Made by a program: the position numbers and the translations under genes
The notes under the pieces: generated by a model
The model's database searches: none
Told to the model about the DNA's origin: nothing
Seen by the model: the letters and a program-made list of their open reading frames with translations, nothing else
In this document: positions 1 to 13,522 of the stretch, piece after piece
How positions within the stretch are numbered: the stretch's first letter is position 1
Layout: each line of letters begins with the position of its first letter
Origin: Mallotus nudiflorus
Lineage: Eukaryota; Streptophyta; Magnoliopsida; Malpighiales; Euphorbiaceae
Reading direction: 5' to 3'
DNA: 64,000 nt
Assembly: GCA_947683625.1 (NCBI GenBank)
Contig: CANTUR010000242.1
Span: 620,001 to 684,000, forward strand

Positions 1-479
1 AAAGTAGATTATAGCATCTGTGTGAAATGCCTATATATATATATAATATTGCTTGATTGCATATTACATTAGGAGGTGTGTGTATATATATTATAATATT
101 CACTCAGTGAGGTCTGACCCTCTCTCAATCATTTTTTCAGGAAAGTCATCTTCGTCAAAACTGTACTAGTACTTTGTTACATTGGTCTTCTTTCACCCCC
201 GACTCACTTTATGTAAATTTCACATTTGAACTTTATTTGTATTCCAAAAAACTGCAGTAGTAGTGTATTATATCAGTAATATGTTATTTTGGGATAAAGA
301 CCTGTCTCTGAATATTGTATGAATATTGTTATTTTATGATATGACATTTGAGTATTTATTTTATATTGATTAAAGTTTTAATTATGTCATATTTTTTTTA
401 TTTAATGCATGCATTTTTATTTTTAAGGTTTGCGACGAGTTCCCTAGCGTCAGTGACTGCCCTCAATTAGGTTGTGAAA
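1..479 (+). mobile_element. 3' end of a plus-strand LTR (element I), rest outside window
   Basis: The sequence matches the last part of the other plus-strand LTRs in the window, especially 29690-30146. Shared landmarks are the 'cactcagtgaggtctgaccc' block near 100, the 'ctgcagtagtagtgt' block near 250 and the terminal 'ccctagcgtcagtgactgcc' block near 440. It ends in a decayed copy of the LTR terminus (tgaaa where related copies have tgaca). Immediately after it the sequence becomes the middle of a minus-strand LTR, aligning with 23642 onward. I infer that a plus-strand LTR element or solo LTR inserted into the 3' LTR of element A. No coding sequence is visible. Confidence 0.75.
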
Positions 480-2956
480 TAATTATAAAATTTCCACCCT
501 AATTCTACTGTACTGTCATGAAACAGTCGTAGTGCAACCCATTAGGTATCATGTTCTACTCTATCCTTCAAATCCATATAATATTTATGGAAAATAGTAA
601 AATGCATAATTAAAATACAAGTGGCATTCATTAAAAAGGATGTATCGCTTATGTACTAAACATATACCATAAATATATTAAAAATATACTAAATGAATAT
701 GCTGAATATATAACAAATATATTGAATATATATACAAAAACATTCTAACATATACATGTCATGTATATACAAATTATATACTAAAAACAAACTAAGAAAA
801 ATGTCACATACACAAAAAATATACCTAAAGTATACCAAAAATATACTTATTTCATTTAATAAAATAATTCATGTTTAAACTCATATTTAAAACATAAAAA
901 CCCATAATACATGCATCTATATGCAACGTATATATATAAAAAAAAAACTCACAAGTTTGCACTCCTTAAGACTGACTTGATGGGCTTGGTCTGATAAGTC
1001 TTAGTCTCGACGTAGCTAGAAAAATAAATAATAATAAAATCAGAATAAATCCTAACTAATACTTCTAAGAATTCTAAAGAAGACTCGATCTACAGAATTA
1101 AAAACTCGGATAAACACAGAAATTCAGGATTGAACCAACGCCACATTTTACGAGAATTCTACTAAAAAATTAGCAGAACCTCTTTTGTAAAATAGACATC
1201 TCCCTACAAAAATAGAGCTGATCCTGCAAGGAAATACAATTTTTGTAGCACAAATGCTCACCGCCTCGGGTTGGGACCCCAAACTATACAATTCCCAATC
1301 GAGGTTCACAATATGCGATAAAAAATAAATATTAAATAAAAATATATTGAAATCCTTTAAAATCCATGAAATAATTAAAATGCCACAATATAATTTATTT
1401 AAACATCAAAGCACTAAATATCATTATTTTCACAATAATTAAATAAAAATCTCAAACGATAATATAATATTAATAAAAATCTAATTTTTCAATAATTCAA
1501 TGTAAAATAATAAAATTTACTTTTAATGACTCAAATAGCTTAAATATATAATAAAAGTAATTAAAAAATCCATTTAATCACCCAAAATAGTAAATAATTT
1601 ATTATTTGAATATAATTTTCAAAAATTAGTATTAATTAGTTAAAAATAGCAAATAATTTATAAAAATTATTTTAATACCCTATAAAATCCTAAAATCATT
1701 TAAAATATATAATTTAACTACAGTTACAATAAAATCACACAATTAACCTATACATTCAAAAAAATCACATAATACTAATAATTTCTCAAAATTTAATATA
1801 AAATCACTAAAAATTATTTTATAAAATCAAAAATTATTAACTCAAATTAATAACACTAACTAATGCCAAATTTCCATTGAAAATAATTAATTAACATAAT
1901 GATAAAAAATTCAATAGTTTAATATTAAAATAATAAAAAATACCAATAAATCAAATTAATTCAAAAAAATAAACAAAAAATATATTTGAGTAGATTCAGC
2001 TACCCACAAACACATTCTCAAATAGAACATTCATGGATCAAAATTAATAATTCAAAAAAAAGTGAAACCCTATTGTCACATAAACAAAACTTAGACATAA
2101 CTTAAGATCTAGTGAGTTTAAACTTAAAAGGAGCTTGGATATAGACTCATCGATCCAGGAGGAGTCAATCAATACTGGAATGAGGAACTGAAGTGACTAG
2201 AGTCTTCACTGGAAAGAATGGCAACTCCACGGTCTAACTTCGGCTTCAATAGCTCCGGCGTGCTCCAGGGGCATGCTGGTGGCGGTGAAGGCGAGAGGAA
2301 GAAGAATAGATGATGGTGGTGAAGGCGAGAGGAAGAAGCATAGATAATGGTGGTGAAGGGCGAGAGGAAGAAGAATAAATGATGGTCGGTGATGGTTGGA
2401 TGATGCAGGTGGCATTGGTGAGGGTTGAAGGCTACTGGAATCAAGCGGGGAAGAGAAGAAAATGTAGTGAAGGAGAAAAGAAAATAATGGGGGGAAAGAG
2501 AAGAAATAATTGACTGCGGTTTTTGCTTTTTGACTATCTTATATATATATATATACACACACACACCACACACCACACCACACACAAATTTACTCAACCA
2601 ACAAACACACAACACAAATAATAATAATGACAACAATAATAATACTAACAACCCTAATTAAAATAACAATAATAATAATATTAACCCTAATTAAATAATA
2701 ATAACAATATAAATACTACTACTACTACTACTACTACTACTAATAATAATAATAATAAAAATAGTATTATTAATATCTTTAATATTTTTAAATAATAGAA
2801 CTCCCAAATAAATTATTTTATGTAAATAAAACTTTAAAATAAAATAAATGAAGAATATACACAATTAATAATAATATATAAATAAAATTTAAAATTTTAT
2901 TAACACTACATATTCAAAAATATATTAATAATATTTAAAAATATAGGGTCATTACA
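480..2956 (-). repeat. Element A 3' LTR (partial)
   Basis: Aligns along its length with 23642-28976 once solo LTR F is removed. It ends at 2956 in the LTR terminus (cattaca), followed directly by a polypurine tract. A GC-richer block at about 2200-2500 with an upstream (TA)n/(CA)n tract near 2538-2588 corresponds to the promoter and transcribed leader of this LTR family. Open frames through this block (for example 2169-2651) are leader or low-complexity translations, not genes. The first roughly 0.8 kb of the LTR is displaced beyond the window by element I. Confidence 0.85.
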
Positions 2957-2969
2957 ATCTTCCCTCCTT
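2957..2969 (-). other. Polypurine tract of element A
   Basis: On the minus strand this reads as a purine-rich run (aaggagggaagat) directly before the start of the 3' LTR. It is the expected plus-strand priming site. The same block lies at the equivalent place in elements B, D and E. Confidence 0.8.
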
Positions 2970-2989
2970 ATAAGAATTCATCATCGAAT

Positions 2990-5900
2990 TTAAATAAAAG
3001 AACAAATACAAGAATTATCGATGAAAGATATAAGGATAAGCAGCTCGCATCTCAACTTTTATCTCCCAAGTATGCTCCTTCACATTATTGCTTTGGCCAT
3101 AACACCTTGACCATCAGAATTTGCTTTGAATGTAACTGTTGAACTTGATGATCCATTATCGCTACTGGTTCCTCCTCGAATGTCAAATATTCATTCACTT
3201 CCATACTATCAGGCTACAACACATGCAAAAGGTCCGAAATATACTTCCTCAGCATTAAGATATGGAACATTGGATGCACTTAAGACAAATTAGAGGCAAA
3301 GCCAATCGATATACACCCATGCACACTCTCTCTAAAATCTCAAACTGTCCAATATATCTCAGTGCTAGCTTCCCCTTCTTGCAAAATCTCATCACACCCT
3401 TCATAAGAGACACCTTCAAGAACACATAATCTCTAACATGAAACTCCCACATCTCTATTTCTTAAATCTGTATAGCTTTTCTATCTACTAACTATAGTCT
3501 CTAATCTCATTCTAATCACAAACAACTTTCTCTGCTGCATCCTAGACAATCTCAGGTCTAATCAATGCTCTCTCTCCAATCTCATCCCAATATAGAGGGG
3601 ATCTACACTTCCTTCTATACAAAGCTTCATATGATGCCATCTCAATACTGCTATGGTAGCTGTTATTATATACAAACTCCACAAGCAACAAATGATCATC
3701 CCAGCTACCTCCAAGATCCAATACACACTTCTCAACATATCTTCAAATGTTTGGATCATCCTCTCAATTTGACCATCTATTTGAGGGTGAAAAGCAATAC
3801 TAAAATCAAGCCTAGTGCCCATTGCTTCTTGTAACTTATGCCAAAAATGAGAGGTAAACACTGAACCTCAATTAGATACAATGGACATAGGTACTCTGTG
3901 AAAGCACACGATATGCTTAACATACAGCTTTGCCAACTTAGCTACAGAATAAGTGACTTTCACAGGCAAGAAATGAGCAGACTTGGTTAACCTGTCCATA
4001 ATCACCCAGATGGAATCATATCCATCCTAAGAACAAAGTAACCCCACCATAAAGTCTATAGCAATACTCTCCCACTTCCACTCAGGAATAGGAAGAAGTT
4101 GAAGCTTCCTAAAAGCTTCTAATGTTTAGCTTTCACCTGCTGACATGTCAAAGACTTAGCAATATAATTAGCTACATCCATCTTTAATCCATCCCATAAG
4201 TACAAATCTCTGATACTATTGTACATTTTAGTAACACCTAGATGTACGTTGTAGGTTGTATAATACACTTCCTTAAGGATCTCTTCTCTTAAATTATCCA
4301 CATCAGGAATGCATAATCTACCCACTTATCTACAAAACACCTTCATCATTGAGTGTGAAATCAGTGAACTTCCCCAGCATGAACATTCTCCTCAAGCTCT
4401 GCTAGAATATAAACTTGGCCCTGCGCTGCCTTAATCCTAACTTTCAATACTGATCAAACCTTAAACTGAGATAACAATCCACCTGATTTGCTAATCTTCA
4501 TCATCAAACCTTGATCCACTAACTCATGCAACTCTTGGATCAAAGGACTCCTCTCCACACTAATATGAGCAAGACAGCCTGAAGACTTCTTACTCAAAGC
4601 ATATGCTACCACATTAACTTTGCCTGGCTGGTAAAGAATATTGTAGTCATAATCCTTCAGAAGTTTTAACCATCTTCTCTATCTTAAGTTCAGATCTCTC
4701 TACTGATAATGTACGTAAGGCTCATGGTGATATATAAAAATCTCACCAGTCACCCCATACAAATAATGTCTCAAAATCTTGAGAGCAAAGATTAATACAG
4801 CCATCTCTAGGACGTGAGTAGGATAATTCTATTCATGCTTTTTTAACTGATTGAAGCATAAGCTATTACCCCTACCATTCTACATCAACACACAACCTAG
4901 GCTAACTCTAAAGGCATCACAATACACAGTGAATATATCTTCCCCATTCGGCAAGGTCAGAACTAGAGTTGTAGTCAATTTCTCCTTCAGTAGTTAAAAA
5001 CTATTCTCATAAGCATCTGACCACACAAACTTCACATTCTTCTGAATCAAGCAAGTCATAAGAGCTGTAATTCTAGAGAAATCCTGCACAAATCTCCTAT
5101 AATACCCAACCAAACCCAGAAAAATATGAATCTCTATGACTATCATTAGTCTGGGTCATTCAAATACTGCCTCAATCATTTATGGATCAACCTGGATACC
5201 ATCTTTAGACACGACGTGTCCAAGGAATGCAATGCTCACTAACCATAAATCACACTTCAAGAATTTAGCATAAAGTTAATGTTCTCTTGATGTCTGTAGT
5301 ACTATCCTTAAGTGATATACATGCTCTTCCATACTCTTCGAATACACCAATATCTCATCAATGAAGACTACCATAAACTGATCCATATATGGTCTTAATA
5401 CCTTGTTCATTAGATCCATAAAAGCAGCTGGTGCATTAGTCAACCTAAAGGACATAACTAGAAACTCATAATGTCTGTATTGAGTGCAGAATGTCATTTT
5501 AGGAATGTTAACTTCACTAATCCACAACTGATGATAGCCCAACCTCAACTCAACCTTGGAAAAGAAATATGCACCCTAAAGTTGATCAAACAGATCATCT
5601 ATCCTCAGGAGAGGATACTTGTTTTTCACTGTCACCTTATTAAGCTCTTTGTAATCAATGCACAGTCTCAGTGTACCATCCTTCTTCTTCACAAACAGGA
5701 TTGGTGCACTCTAAGGACAAATACTAGGTCTGACAAAACCTTATCTAATAGATCTTGCAAATACTCCTTTAATTCTTTCAACTCTGCAGGAGCCTTTTGT
5801 AGGGTGGCATAGAAATAGGAGTTTATATATGAAACCACATCTATACAGAATTCGATCTCTCTGTGAGGTGGCAAACCTAGTAACTCCTCAAGAAAAACAT

Positions 5901-7287
5901 CAGGAAACTCATAAGCAACTGGAACATCTATGAGAGACAACTTCTCCATTAAAGTATCCTTGGCTAATGCCAAAAATCCTTGATAACCCTTCACTCAGCA
6001 TCTTCCTAGCTGTAATAGCAGAGATGAGATTTTGAGGTGCAGAACTCTTATCACCCATAAACTTAAATTCTTCTTTAAAATTATAAATATCACCTCTTTA
6101 CTCCAAAAATCCATAATAGGATAGTGTTAAGATAACCAATCCATATCGAGGATAACATTGAACTCCATCACATCTAACAACACTAATTCCATAGGCAATT
6201 CTCTACCTCCCATAAACCACTGGACAACTAGAAAGAACAACATCAGTGTCTAATGGATTGCTTAGAGGAGTAGCAACAAACAAGGAAAAGTCATCCTCGA
6301 AGCTTGCCAACATGACTTCGAAGCAAAAATAGGGGATACGAAAGAATGTATGGCAACACCCAAATCAATTAATACTCTAGCCTCTAAATAATAAACAGGA
6401 AGAATACCTGCGACGATGGCATTGGATGCCTAAGCATCTTGTTGGGTGAGGGTGAACACTCTAGGCTGACCTCGACCTCCTTATTGATTAGTAAAAGGCC
6501 TGACTAAAACCCCTAGCACCTCCTCTAGCACCTTTATTGTGCCCCTGTTAGGCAAAAACCTGTGTCATGCTCCAGATACTGAACTAAAGATAACTAAAAA
6601 GGTACTAGTGCTGCACTAGCAATAAACTGCTATGAAAACTACTGTGGTTAAAAACTCGAATATGGGCATAATCTAGAAAAAGGCCTTACTTAACCACATC
6701 AAAAACATGATAATGGTGCCATGTAACAAGGCCCCTGATGAACTCTACCACAAGTTTGACATTCATTGGCCACTGATCTGATCCCGTGTTACCATAACTA
6801 AAACTTCATCCACTGTTACTACTAGAAGAACTTGACCCAAATCTCACTGGCCTAAGATCTCTACCTCAGCCATGTCTTCTATGATTATGGTATATCAATT
6901 GTTGCCTTTGACTCTACTGTACTAAGCCTCTTTGCTGACTACTAAAACCAATCTAGAAAGTCGAGTAAGGAGTACTCTGGAATCCTTTTACATGAACACC
7001 TCCCAACTAATAATAATTAGGCATACCTCCTTGTTTGACCAATCTCAGCTCTATCTCCTTAGCCAACTCTATCACCGACTCTAGAGTAAGGCTTGTTGTA
7101 GGCATCCCAGCAAAAGCAGAACCTAGACCAGTAACATAAGTCATAATAGCAAAATACAGATCTCACATTAGATCCTCTACAAATCTACCCAGTTTGAGGA
7201 ACTCTCTAGTGTAGTCCTCTACCGATCTATCATCTCTGGTGATGCTCATTAGCCGAAGTCTATAACTCATCCTCAGTGGCTCTGGGT
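2990..7287 (-). pseudogene. Element A pol and 3' part of gag (decayed polyprotein)
   Basis: Degenerate gag-pol read on the minus strand. Rough order in descending coordinates: gag tail with a ruined zinc knuckle near 6680, protease about 6420-6050, RT about 5830-5020, RNase H about 5000-4590, the HHCC finger at 4325-4119, integrase about 4100-3200, chromodomain about 3180-3010. The RT catalytic box reads FIDE instead of the usual Y/F-x-DD. The integrase glutamate context (QIERM) survives near 3750. The chromodomain is recognisable (MVKVLW, then VKEHTWEIKVEM) but is split by a single-base frameshift at about 3090. Many stops and frameshifts make it non-functional. In a live element the polyprotein makes the capsid, matures it, copies RNA to DNA and integrates it, with the chromodomain guiding insertion to marked chromatin. 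Confidence 0.85.
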
Positions 7288-7292
7288 AGAAT

Positions 7293-10043
7293 TATCACGA
7301 CCCAACCCAGGAGTCATAACCAACACTAGGGAATGAGAATCTTTCAAATTTTTTGGAACCCATAGCAAGCCTTAAAAATAAAAGCACATACAATCAAGTA
7401 AATGAAAAATATGACAAAATTAAAACTTTAATTGATAGAAAATAAATATTCAAATACCATTTCATAAAATAAAAATATTTCTTACAAGAGACAGGTCTTT
7501 TACAAGAGTAACAATCTACTGATACAAAATAGTACTACTGGAGTTTTCTAGAATACTACAAAGTTCAAATAATCAATTTACATAAAATAGCCGAGGCAGA
7601 AGAAGTTCGGCATAAAGGTCTACTACTGAGGTTTGAAGATGAGGAATCTCTTGAAAAATATTAAGGGGGTCAGACCTTACTAAGTGAATTATTATAATAG
7701 ATATACATGCAATATAAACCATATATATTTAGACATCGGTATATATATTTACATATACATGCATTTCACATAAATGTTGAACTCTGCTTTTATATATAAT
7801 AAATCTAGAAAATGTTTATTTAATAAATGAAGGATCAAATAGAATCCAAATATTCAAAACCTCGATCACAAAATAATGCTAGCCATAAAGGCTCACTTAA
7901 TTTCAAGGTAATTCACTTAATCCATTTTTGATAGTAGACTAGCCTTGAGACATTAAGTCAATCGAGCTACAATAGTCTTACTGTTAGTGTGATTGGCCCT
8001 GAGACACTAGGTCAACTGAGCTCCAGCAACCACACTACTCAACCACATAAATTCTCGATAAACTAATCAATCAAATGTCACCTCAAATGAATTAATAATT
8101 CAACCCTAAAATCTATCGCATTAGTACGTACTAGGTCCTAGAGCAACCCACTAGGTAGCACGTTCTATTGATATCCTTTAAATAAAAATCACGTATGTTT
8201 ATGGAAAATAATAAAATGCACAAATAAAATAAAGTGACATACATTGTACAAGACTATACTGAAAATATACTGAAAGTATGTTAAAAATATACCAAATTAT
8301 ATGAAATGCATATATAAAAATAATCCATAAATATACCAAAGATATACTAAATGTATATTGAAAATATACAAGCATATATATTGAAATATATTAAACATAA
8401 ATCAAAAATATACCAAATCATTTAATGAATTAAATCACTTTTAAAACATATAATGAAAATGTAAAAACCTGAGTCATGCATCCTAAATGCAATGCATATG
8501 TAGTATAATAACTCATAAGTTTGCGCTCCTCGAGACTGATTGGACGGGCTTGGTCCAATAGCTCTCGGTCTTAGCTCAACTAGAAAAATAAATAGTCGCA
8601 ACATCATAATATAATCTAACTTAATACTCTAAGAATTTCTAAAAGAAGACTCTAATAAATTATTGAAATTCATATGAATATAAAAATTCAGGATCGACCC
8701 GATGTCACATTTTACGAGAATTCTACCAAAAATCGATAGAACCTCCTCTATATAACGGACATCTCTCTGTAAAAGTAGAGCTAATCCTGCAAGTAAAATG
8801 CACTTCTATAACTCACTAAGCTCAACACCTCGGGTTAGGATCCCGAACTACACAAATTCTCAACCGAGGTTCACAATTCAACAAATAATCAAATATTTAC
8901 AATAATATTTTAAAAATTATTAAAATTTAAAATATCAATAAAACACTAAAATATAATATATTTAACATTAAAACACTAAACATAATTATTTCACCACAAT
9001 TAAATAAAAATCTCAAATAATTATGTAATATTAATAAAAATCCAATTTTTGAATTATTTAGCATAAAATAATAAAATTCACCTTTATATACTGAAATAAC
9101 TTAATTAATTAAGAAAAGCAATTAAAAATCCATTTAATCACCAAAATAGTAAAAATATATTATTAGAATATAATTTTCAAAAATTAATATTAATTAGTTA
9201 AAAATTACAAATAATTTATAAAAATCATTTTAATACCAATTATTATTTCAGAATCATTTAAAATGTATTATTTAATTATAATTTCAACAAAAATCCATAA
9301 TTTACCTATATATTCTAAAATCACATAGTACTAATTAATTCCTCAAAAATTTATATAAAATCACAAAAATAAATTTATCAACATTTATTATTCTAATATT
9401 TTTTAAAACATATAATTAAACAATATTTCAACAAAAATACAAATCTAACATACAATTCCATTATATACATAATACAAAAATATAATTAAAAATTATATAA
9501 TATTCCCAAAAATTATTTTCTCAACACTAAATTTCATAACAATATGTATTAACACTAAATTAACCAAATTCATATTCAAAAAAATTAATTAACCTAATTA
9601 ACAAAAATTCAATAATTTAATAATAAAATAATCAAAATTACCCAAAAATCAAATAAATTCAAAAAATTAAACAAAAATATTTCTAGGAAGCTTGAGCTAC
9701 TAGGATCAACATTTGTTAAGGAAGAATTCACAAATCAAACAAATTCAACTTAAAAAAAAAATAGAAACCCTAACAGCCATAAACCAAAAATCCAACAAAA
9801 CTCACAAATGATCAAGTTGGAGCTTGAATGGAGCTTGGGATCGTCTTCCCTACAGCTTAGGGAGTCGACCAAGCCAAGCAACTTGAGCCCTCACCATCGG
9901 GAGCGTCTCCGGTGACATGAAGAGCTACTGCTACTGTTGCTGTTTCTTGCTGCTTCAGCGTTGATTGAGGAAGGAGATGAAGAAGAAAGGAGAAGGAGGC
10001 GATGGCGGGGGAAGGAGGAGAGAATGGTAAGTTTCTATTTGTT

Positions 10044-10074
<31 letters not shown>

Positions 10075-10432
10075 ACACATGTCTCCTCATGCACTAACAA
10101 AAATAAATAACATAAAATTAACCATTAACAATAAATACTATTAATAATATTCATAATAATATCAAATAACAAAAATAATAATAGTATACTTAAAAATAAC
10201 AATAATATTAATAATAATACTATTAAAAATAACATCAATAATAAAAATTAAATATTTAAATAATAAGCTTCAAAAAAATAAATATTTACGTAGAAAATGC
10301 ATTCAATGTAAAAATAGAAATTATTAATCACAAATAATAATAATAATAATATATAAATATAACTTTTAAATTTTTATTAACACTACAAATCTCGAAATAT
10401 ATTTTTATAATATTAAATATCAGGTCATAACA
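7293..10432 (-). repeat. Element B 3' LTR
   Basis: About 3.1 kb, ending at 10432 (cataaca) before a polypurine tract. It aligns with the 5' LTR at 19260-22190. It contains the shared LTR landmarks: the block of paired 'gagacactaggtcaactgagctcc' repeats near 7940-8030, a hairpin block near 8140, the 'cattttacgagaattctacc' cassette near 8705, and a GC-rich leader near 9850-10030 downstream (on the minus strand) of a (TA)n tract at about 10043-10071. Confidence 0.9.
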
Positions 10433-10445
10433 ATCTCCCCTCCTT
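10433..10445 (-). other. Polypurine tract of element B
   Basis: Minus-strand purine run (aaggaggggagat) that touches the 3' LTR boundary at 10432. It is the second-strand priming site, followed in the coding direction by the LTR. Confidence 0.8.
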
Positions 10446-10479
10446 ATAAGAATTCGTCCTTGAATTCAAAGAAAAGAAT

Positions 10480-13400
10480 AAATACAACAGTCATTGAGGA
10501 AAGAGATATGAATAAGTGGCTCCCATCTCAGCTTCAGTCTCCCAAGTATGCTCCATGTTGTTGCTTCACCATAACACCTTGACCATCGAAATATGCTTCG
10601 AATGCAACTGTCGAACTAGATGATCAATTATCGTGATTGGTTCCTCCTTATAGGTCAACCTCCATACTATCAGGCTATAACACGTGCGAAGGGTCTAAAA
10701 TATACTTCTTCAACTTAGAGATATGGTACATTGGATGCACTTGAGATAAATTTGGAGGCATATCCAACCGATATGAAACCATGCCCACTCTCTCCAAAAT
10801 CTCGAATGGTCCAATATATCTTGGTGCTAACTTCCCTTTCCTGCCAAATCTCATCACACCCTTCATAGGAGACACCTTCAAAAACACATAGTCTCCAACC
10901 TGAAACTCTACATCTTTACATCTTGGATCTACATAGCTCTTTTATCTGCTAGTTATGGTCTCTAATCTCCTTTTTATCACAGTAACCTTCTCTACTGCAT
11001 CCTAGACAATCTCAGATCCAGTCAAAACCCTCTCTCCTATCTTATCCCAACTCAGAGGGGATCTACACTTCCTTCTATATAAAGCTTCATACAGTGCCAT
11101 CCCAATACTACTATAGTAGCTGTTATTATATGCAAACTCTATAAGTGACAAATGATCATCCCAATTACCTCTAAGATTCGATACACACATTCTCAATATA
11201 TCTTCCAATGTCTAGATCATTCTCTTAGTTTGGCCATCTGTCTAAGGCTGAAAAGCAGTACTGAAATCAAGCTTGGTGCTCATCACTTCTTGCAACTTCT
11301 GCCAAAAATAAGAGGTAAACACTGAACCTCTATTAGACACAATGGACATAGGTACTCCGTGTAGGCACATAATATTCTTCACATACAGCTTCGCCAACTT
11401 AGCTACAAAATAAGTGGCTTTCACAGGAAAGAAATATGCAGACTTAGTCAACCTATCCACAATCACCCAGATGGAATCGCATCCATTCTTAGAACGAGGT
11501 AATCCAACCACAACATCCATAGCAATCCTTTCCCAATTCCACTCAGGAATAGGAAGAGGTTGAAGCTTCCCAGAAGGTTTATAATGTTCAGCTTTTACCT
11601 ATTGACATGTCAAAACATATAATAACATAATCAGCGGCATCCTTCTTTAGTCCATCCCACCAGTACAAATCTCTGATACAGTGGTACATCTTAGTGACAC
11701 CTGGATGTATGTTGTAGGCTGTAAAATGTTCTTCCTCAAGCATCTCTTCTCTCAAATTATCCATATTAAGAATGCATAATCTACCACTAATCCATAAAAC
11801 ACCTTCATCATCAAGTGTGAAATCAGTTCCTGCTCGAATATTCTCTATAAGCTCTTCTAGAATAGGATCTCGACCATGAGCTAACCTTAATCCTATTTTT
11901 CAATATAGATTAAACCCTGAATTGAGCTAACAGTCCACTTAATTTACTCATCTTCATCATCAGACCCTGATCCACTAACTCATGCAACTCTTGGATCAAT
12001 GGTCTCCTCTCCACATTGATGTGAGCAAGACTACCTGAGGACTTCCTACTCAAGGCATCTGATACCATATTAGCCTTGCCTGATGATAAAGGATCTTATA
12101 GTCATAATTTTTCAGGAGTTGTAACCATCTCCTCTACCTCGTATTCAAATCTCTCTCTTGAAAAATGTACTTAAGGCTCTTGTGATATGTGAAAATCTCA
12201 CAAGTCACCTCATACAGATAATGTCTCCAATGTTAAGAGTAAAGATCACTGCAGCCATCTTTAGGTTATGAGTATGATAATTATGTTCATAGCTTCTTTA
12301 ACTACCTTGAAGCATAAGCTACTACCCTACCATTATGCATCAACACATAACCTAGGCCAACTCTAGAGGCATCACAATACACAGTGAACTTATCTTCTCA
12401 ATTAGGCAAGGTTAGAAATAGAGTTGTAGTCAATTTCTCCTTCAACAATAGGAAACTATTCTCAAAAGCATTTGACCACTCAAACTTCACATTTTTATGA
12501 GTCAAGTGAGTTATAAGAGCTACAATTCTATGAAAAATCCTGCATAAATCTCTTATAATACCCAGCCAAACCCAAAAAACTATACATCTCTATGGTTGTC
12601 ATAGGCTTGGGCCACTAAAATACTGCCTCAATCTTCTGTGGATTAACCTTGATACCATATGTAGACACCACATGTCCAAGGAATGCAACACTCTCCAACC
12701 AGAAATCACACTTCAAGAATTTAGCATAAAGCTAATGTTCTCTCAGTGCTTGCAGTACAGTCCTTAAGTGATACACATGCTCTTATATACTCTTCAAATA
12801 CACCAGTATATCATTAATGAAGACTACTATAAATTGATCCATATATGGTCTGAATACCCTATTCATCATATCCATGAAAGCAACTAGTGCATTAGTTAAC
12901 CCGAAGGACATCACTAGACACTCATAATGTTCGTTTCGAGTGAAGAACATCGTTTTAGGAACATAGGCTTCACTGATATGCAATTGATGGTAGCCCAACC
13001 TCAAGTCGATCTTGGAAAAGAATTATGCATCCTGTAGTTGATCAAACAAATCATATGTCCTCGAAAGAGGATACTTATTCTTCATTGACACCTTATCTAG
13101 TTCTCTGTAATCAATGCACAGTCTTAGTGTACCATCCTTCTTCTTCACAAATAGGAATTGTGCACCCTAAGGAGAAACACTGGGTTTGATAAAGCCTTTA
13201 TTTAATAGATCCTGCAACTGCTCCTTTAATTCCTTAAACTCTATAGGAGACATTTTGTAGGGCAGCATAGAAATAAGATTGATACTTGGAACCACATCTA
13301 TACATAATTCAATCTCTCTATGAGGTGACAAACTTGGTAACTCCTCAGGAAAAACATCATGAAACTCATAGGCAATAAGAACATCTGTGAATGACAACTT

Positions 13401-13517
13401 CTCTATTGAAGTATCCTTGACTAATGCCAAAAATCTCTGACAACCCTTCCTCAACATCTTCCTAGCCGTAATAGTGGAAATGAGATTCTGAGGTGCAAAA
13501 CTCTTATCATCCACAAA
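10480..13517 (-). pseudogene. Element B pol: RT, RNase H, integrase, chromodomain (decayed)
   Basis: Minus-strand pol remnants in descending order: PR-RT linker about 13510-13280, RT about 13270-12480, RNase H about 12470-12040, HHCC finger about 11800-11590, integrase core about 11520-11000, GPFEI-type C-terminal domain 10887-10675, chromodomain about 10640-10490. Catalytic residues are damaged: the RT box reads FIND instead of FIDD, and the second integrase aspartate is changed (SNRG instead of SDRG). The chromodomain keeps MVKVLW and EHTWETEAEM but has a stop after LW. Multiple stops and frameshifts separate the surviving open stretches. The upstream end continues beyond solo LTR C at 17359. 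Confidence 0.87.
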
Positions 13518-13522
13518 CTTAA

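Noticed and set aside
2169..2651. 160-codon open frame on the minus strand
   Set aside because: It lies in the LTR leader and its TA/CA promoter tract. The sister LTR lacks the same frame and the composition is low-complexity.
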